Positions 62,376-64,000 of a DNA stretch of 64,000 nucleotides are shown piece by piece. The position numbers and the translations under genes were made by a program. Source of the DNA: Didemnitutus sp047777955 (GTDB lineage Bacteria; Verrucomicrobiota; Verrucomicrobiia; Opitutales; Opitutaceae); the NCBI RefSeq assembly GCF_047777955.1, contig NZ_CP180537.1, positions 1,736,001-1,800,000 of the forward strand. Direction: 5' to 3'. The notes beneath the pieces are model-generated. The model had not been told where the DNA came from, made no database searches, and saw only the letters and a program-made list of their open reading frames with translations. How positions within the stretch are numbered: position 1 is the first letter of the stretch; each line of letters opens with the position of its first letter.

Positions 62376-64000
62376 ATGGACGACCAACAGCCCGCCCCCG
62401 AGAGCAACGACGAGGGTCTGAACAAGATCGATCTGTCGCAACTGCAGAGCTTCACCTTCGGCACCCAATGGACCGAAGTTAAACCCGTCGGCCCCGGCGG
62501 TCGTCGCGAGCGCGACGACCGCGGTGGCGAACGCCGCGACCGGCGCGACGATGCAGGGCGCGGTCCTGGTGGCGCTCCGCGCGATCGGCGCGGCTTCCGC
62601 AAGCCCGCCGGCGCTCCCGCCGGCGAGGGCGGCGCGGCCGCTCCGCAAGCGCCCGAAGGCGAGCGCCGCTTCGACGCCCCGCGTGGCGACCGTCCGCCGC
62701 GCGGCGACGGTTTCCGCGGTGGCCCGCGGCGCGATTTCCGCGGCGGCCCCGGCGGCGGCGAGCGCCGTGATTTCCGCGGTGGCGACCGCCGCGATTTCGG
62801 CGGCGAGCGCGGCGCCCCGATGGAGCGCGGCCCGTATATCAGCCCGTATTTCACCAGCACGTGCTATCCCGAGGACACCGGCTTCGCCGCGATGGTGAAG
62901 GCTGTGCGCGCGTCCTGCCGCACCTTCCAGTTGTTCGAGATCACCAAGGCCGTGCTGGAGAAGAACGACCGCTTCGTCGTCGTCATCCAGCGCAAGGCCC
63001 CGGAGAAGCCCGCCGAGGGCGAGGCTGCCGCGGCCAAGCCCGGACCGCTGTTCATGACGATCCCGGATCACCTGCCCTTCGACACCGAGGAGGCCGCGAT
63101 CCAGCACGTCCTGAAGAACCATCTCGCTAACTTCTTCGACACCGCCGAGGTCGAGATCGAGGCGCCGAAGGGCAATTTCCCGATTATCAACAAGTGCGGC
63201 ATCACCGGCGAGCTGCTCGGGCCGCCCAACTACCACAAGTATCAGCAGATTCTCCAGCAGCACCACGCCACGCGCCTGGGGCGCATGCCGTTCGAGAAAT
63301 TCCGCGACAGCATCGTTTCGTCGCGCGAGCCGGAAGTCGTCCAGCAGTGGATGGACAAGATGAAGAAGGCCACGCGCTACACCTGGAATCCGAAGCTCGC
63401 GAAGCCCGCCGCCCCCGCGGCCACTCCGGCCGTCGCCGCTCCGGCCGAGGGTGCTGCTCCGGTTGAGGCCGCCGCGGAAGCGCCGCCGCCCGCCGAGGTC
63501 GCGCCGGCTCCCGCGCCCGAAGCCGCGCCGGCCGGCCCGAGCTTCGACAGCCTCGAGGAGGCGCGCGCCTACCTGCTCGCGAACGCGAAGGAAAAGGTCG
63601 TCCGCGCGGTCGAGAACGTCCGTTTCCACGGCAAGCTGATCGAGAAGCTCCCGCCCGGCGAAATCAAACGCGCCGTCGAGGGCCACGTCGAGCGCCAGCG
63701 CCGCTTCCCGCTCGACACCGCCAACGCGCTCCGCGGCCGCCTGCGCCGCGAGGGCTTCACCATCTTCAAGAAGGGCTCCCGCGGCGTCTCCTACGTCTGT
63801 GCCGTGAAGCGCCGCTTCCGCGTGCCCGGCCAGGTGTTCTCCGAGGCGATCGGCGCCCTGATCGACTTCATCGAGAAGAACCCGATGCTGCACGTGAAGG
63901 ACCTGCCGCAGAAATTCCTCGGCCTCGATCTCGCCGCCGCCACCGCGGCCGCGCCGGCTCCGGCCGAGGGCAGCACGCCCTCGCAGACTCCGTTCGCCGC
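62376..64000 (+). CDS. RGG-rich protein, probable RNA-binding, partial (runs off the window)
   Basis: Open from ATG 62376 to the window end with no stop (541 codons so far). Residues 1-40 are acidic/polar. Residues 41-147 are low complexity with RGG/RRDFRGG-type units (RRDFRGG twice, RRDFGG once). About 152-342 is a globular domain (YISPYFTSTCYPEDTGFAAM, FMTIPDHLPFDTEEAA, NFPIINKCGITGELLGPPNY). About 343-387 is an Ala/Pro linker. About 388-523 is a second domain (AYLLANAKEKVVRAVENVRF, FPLDTANALRGRLRREGFTI). I recognise no catalytic motif. An RGG region suggests RNA or RNA-protein binding. It is a single gene, divergent from the tRNA-Leu gene. Confidence 0.8.
   Translation, partial: MDDQQPAPESNDEGLNKIDLSQLQSFTFGTQWTEVKPVGPGGRRERDDRGGERRDRRDDAGRGPGGAPRDRRGFRKPAGAPAGEGGAAAPQAPEGERRFDAPRGDRPPRGDGFRGGPRRDFRGGPGGGERRDFRGGDRRDFGGERGAPMERGPYISPYFTSTCYPEDTGFAAMVKAVRASCRTFQLFEITKAVLEKNDRFVVVIQRKAPEKPAEGEAAAAKPGPLFMTIPDHLPFDTEEAAIQHVLKNHLANFFDTAEVEIEAPKGNFPIINKCGITGELLGPPNYHKYQQILQQHHATRLGRMPFEKFRDSIVSSREPEVVQQWMDKMKKATRYTWNPKLAKPAAPAATPAVAAPAEGAAPVEAAAEAPPPAEVAPAPAPEAAPAGPSFDSLEEARAYLLANAKEKVVRAVENVRFHGKLIEKLPPGEIKRAVEGHVERQRRFPLDTANALRGRLRREGFTIFKKGSRGVSYVCAVKRRFRVPGQVFSEAIGALIDFIEKNPMLHVKDLPQKFLGLDLAAATAAAPAPAEGSTPSQTPFA

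Overview
The window is a 64 kb stretch of GC-rich (by eye about two-thirds G+C) bacterial chromosome. Gene content suggests Verrucomicrobiota, most likely the Opitutaceae/Opitutales: housekeeping genes scattered between small secreted or lineage-specific proteins, a DUF2934 protein, a RuvC with a long N-terminal extension, and dispersed intergenic palindromes. This placement is an inference; there is no rRNA to confirm it. I see no prophage, transposase or CRISPR array.

Layout. 0-12 kb: a GIDE-LemA membrane protein, alanine dehydrogenase, a degenerate gluzincin-like secreted protein, cyclophilin, a DUF2934 protein, an S9-type protein lacking its catalytic triad, phosphoheptose isomerase, then recF-tauE-ruvC and a SulP anion transporter. 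12-20 kb: DUF1275 membrane protein, hybrid histidine kinase, ferrochelatase, and katA divergent from oxyR with a visible OxyR-type operator between them. 20-30 kb: gpmI, a decayed methyltransferase pseudogene, a secreted alpha/beta hydrolase, aspS, and gatCAB. 30-35 kb: a complete four-gene trans-4-hydroxy-L-proline degradation operon (epimerase, FAD oxidase, deaminase, ketoglutarate semialdehyde dehydrogenase) divergent from a PAS-AraC regulator. 35-44 kb: TPR protein, GNAT, thrS, a lower-GC island with a large glycosidase-like HYR-repeat protein, cysS, hemB. 44-51 kb: a second degenerate gluzincin-like protein, two tandem APC permeases, DUF2062 and polysaccharide-export proteins, and a very acidic protein. 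51-62 kb: pyrD, then a siroheme/sulfate assimilation/cysteine block (cbiX-like, cobA, cysI-cysH-cysD-cysN, an Rrf2 regulator, cysK, and the serine acetyltransferase epsC). 62-64 kb: tRNA-Leu(GAG) and the first 541 codons of an RGG-rich protein that runs off the window.

How the genes work together. The sulfur block is nearly self-contained. CysDN activates sulfate, CysH reduces it to sulfite, and CysI (siroheme supplied by CobA and the CbiX-like chelatase) makes sulfide. EpsC and CysK then make cysteine, and the Rrf2 protein is a plausible CymR-like regulator. The hydroxyproline operon feeds collagen-type or plant-wall hydroxyproline into 2-oxoglutarate.

A caution for the reader: at least five otherwise intact genes (GIDE-LemA, SulP, the small gene after katA, hydroxyproline epimerase, cobA) are broken by single-base indels, four of them one-base losses in homopolymers. 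Sequence or assembly error is the simplest explanation. The methyltransferase remnant is different: it has lost an internal segment, carries two stops, and looks genuinely dead. A recurring theme is proteins that keep a hydrolase or chelatase fold but have lost catalytic residues.
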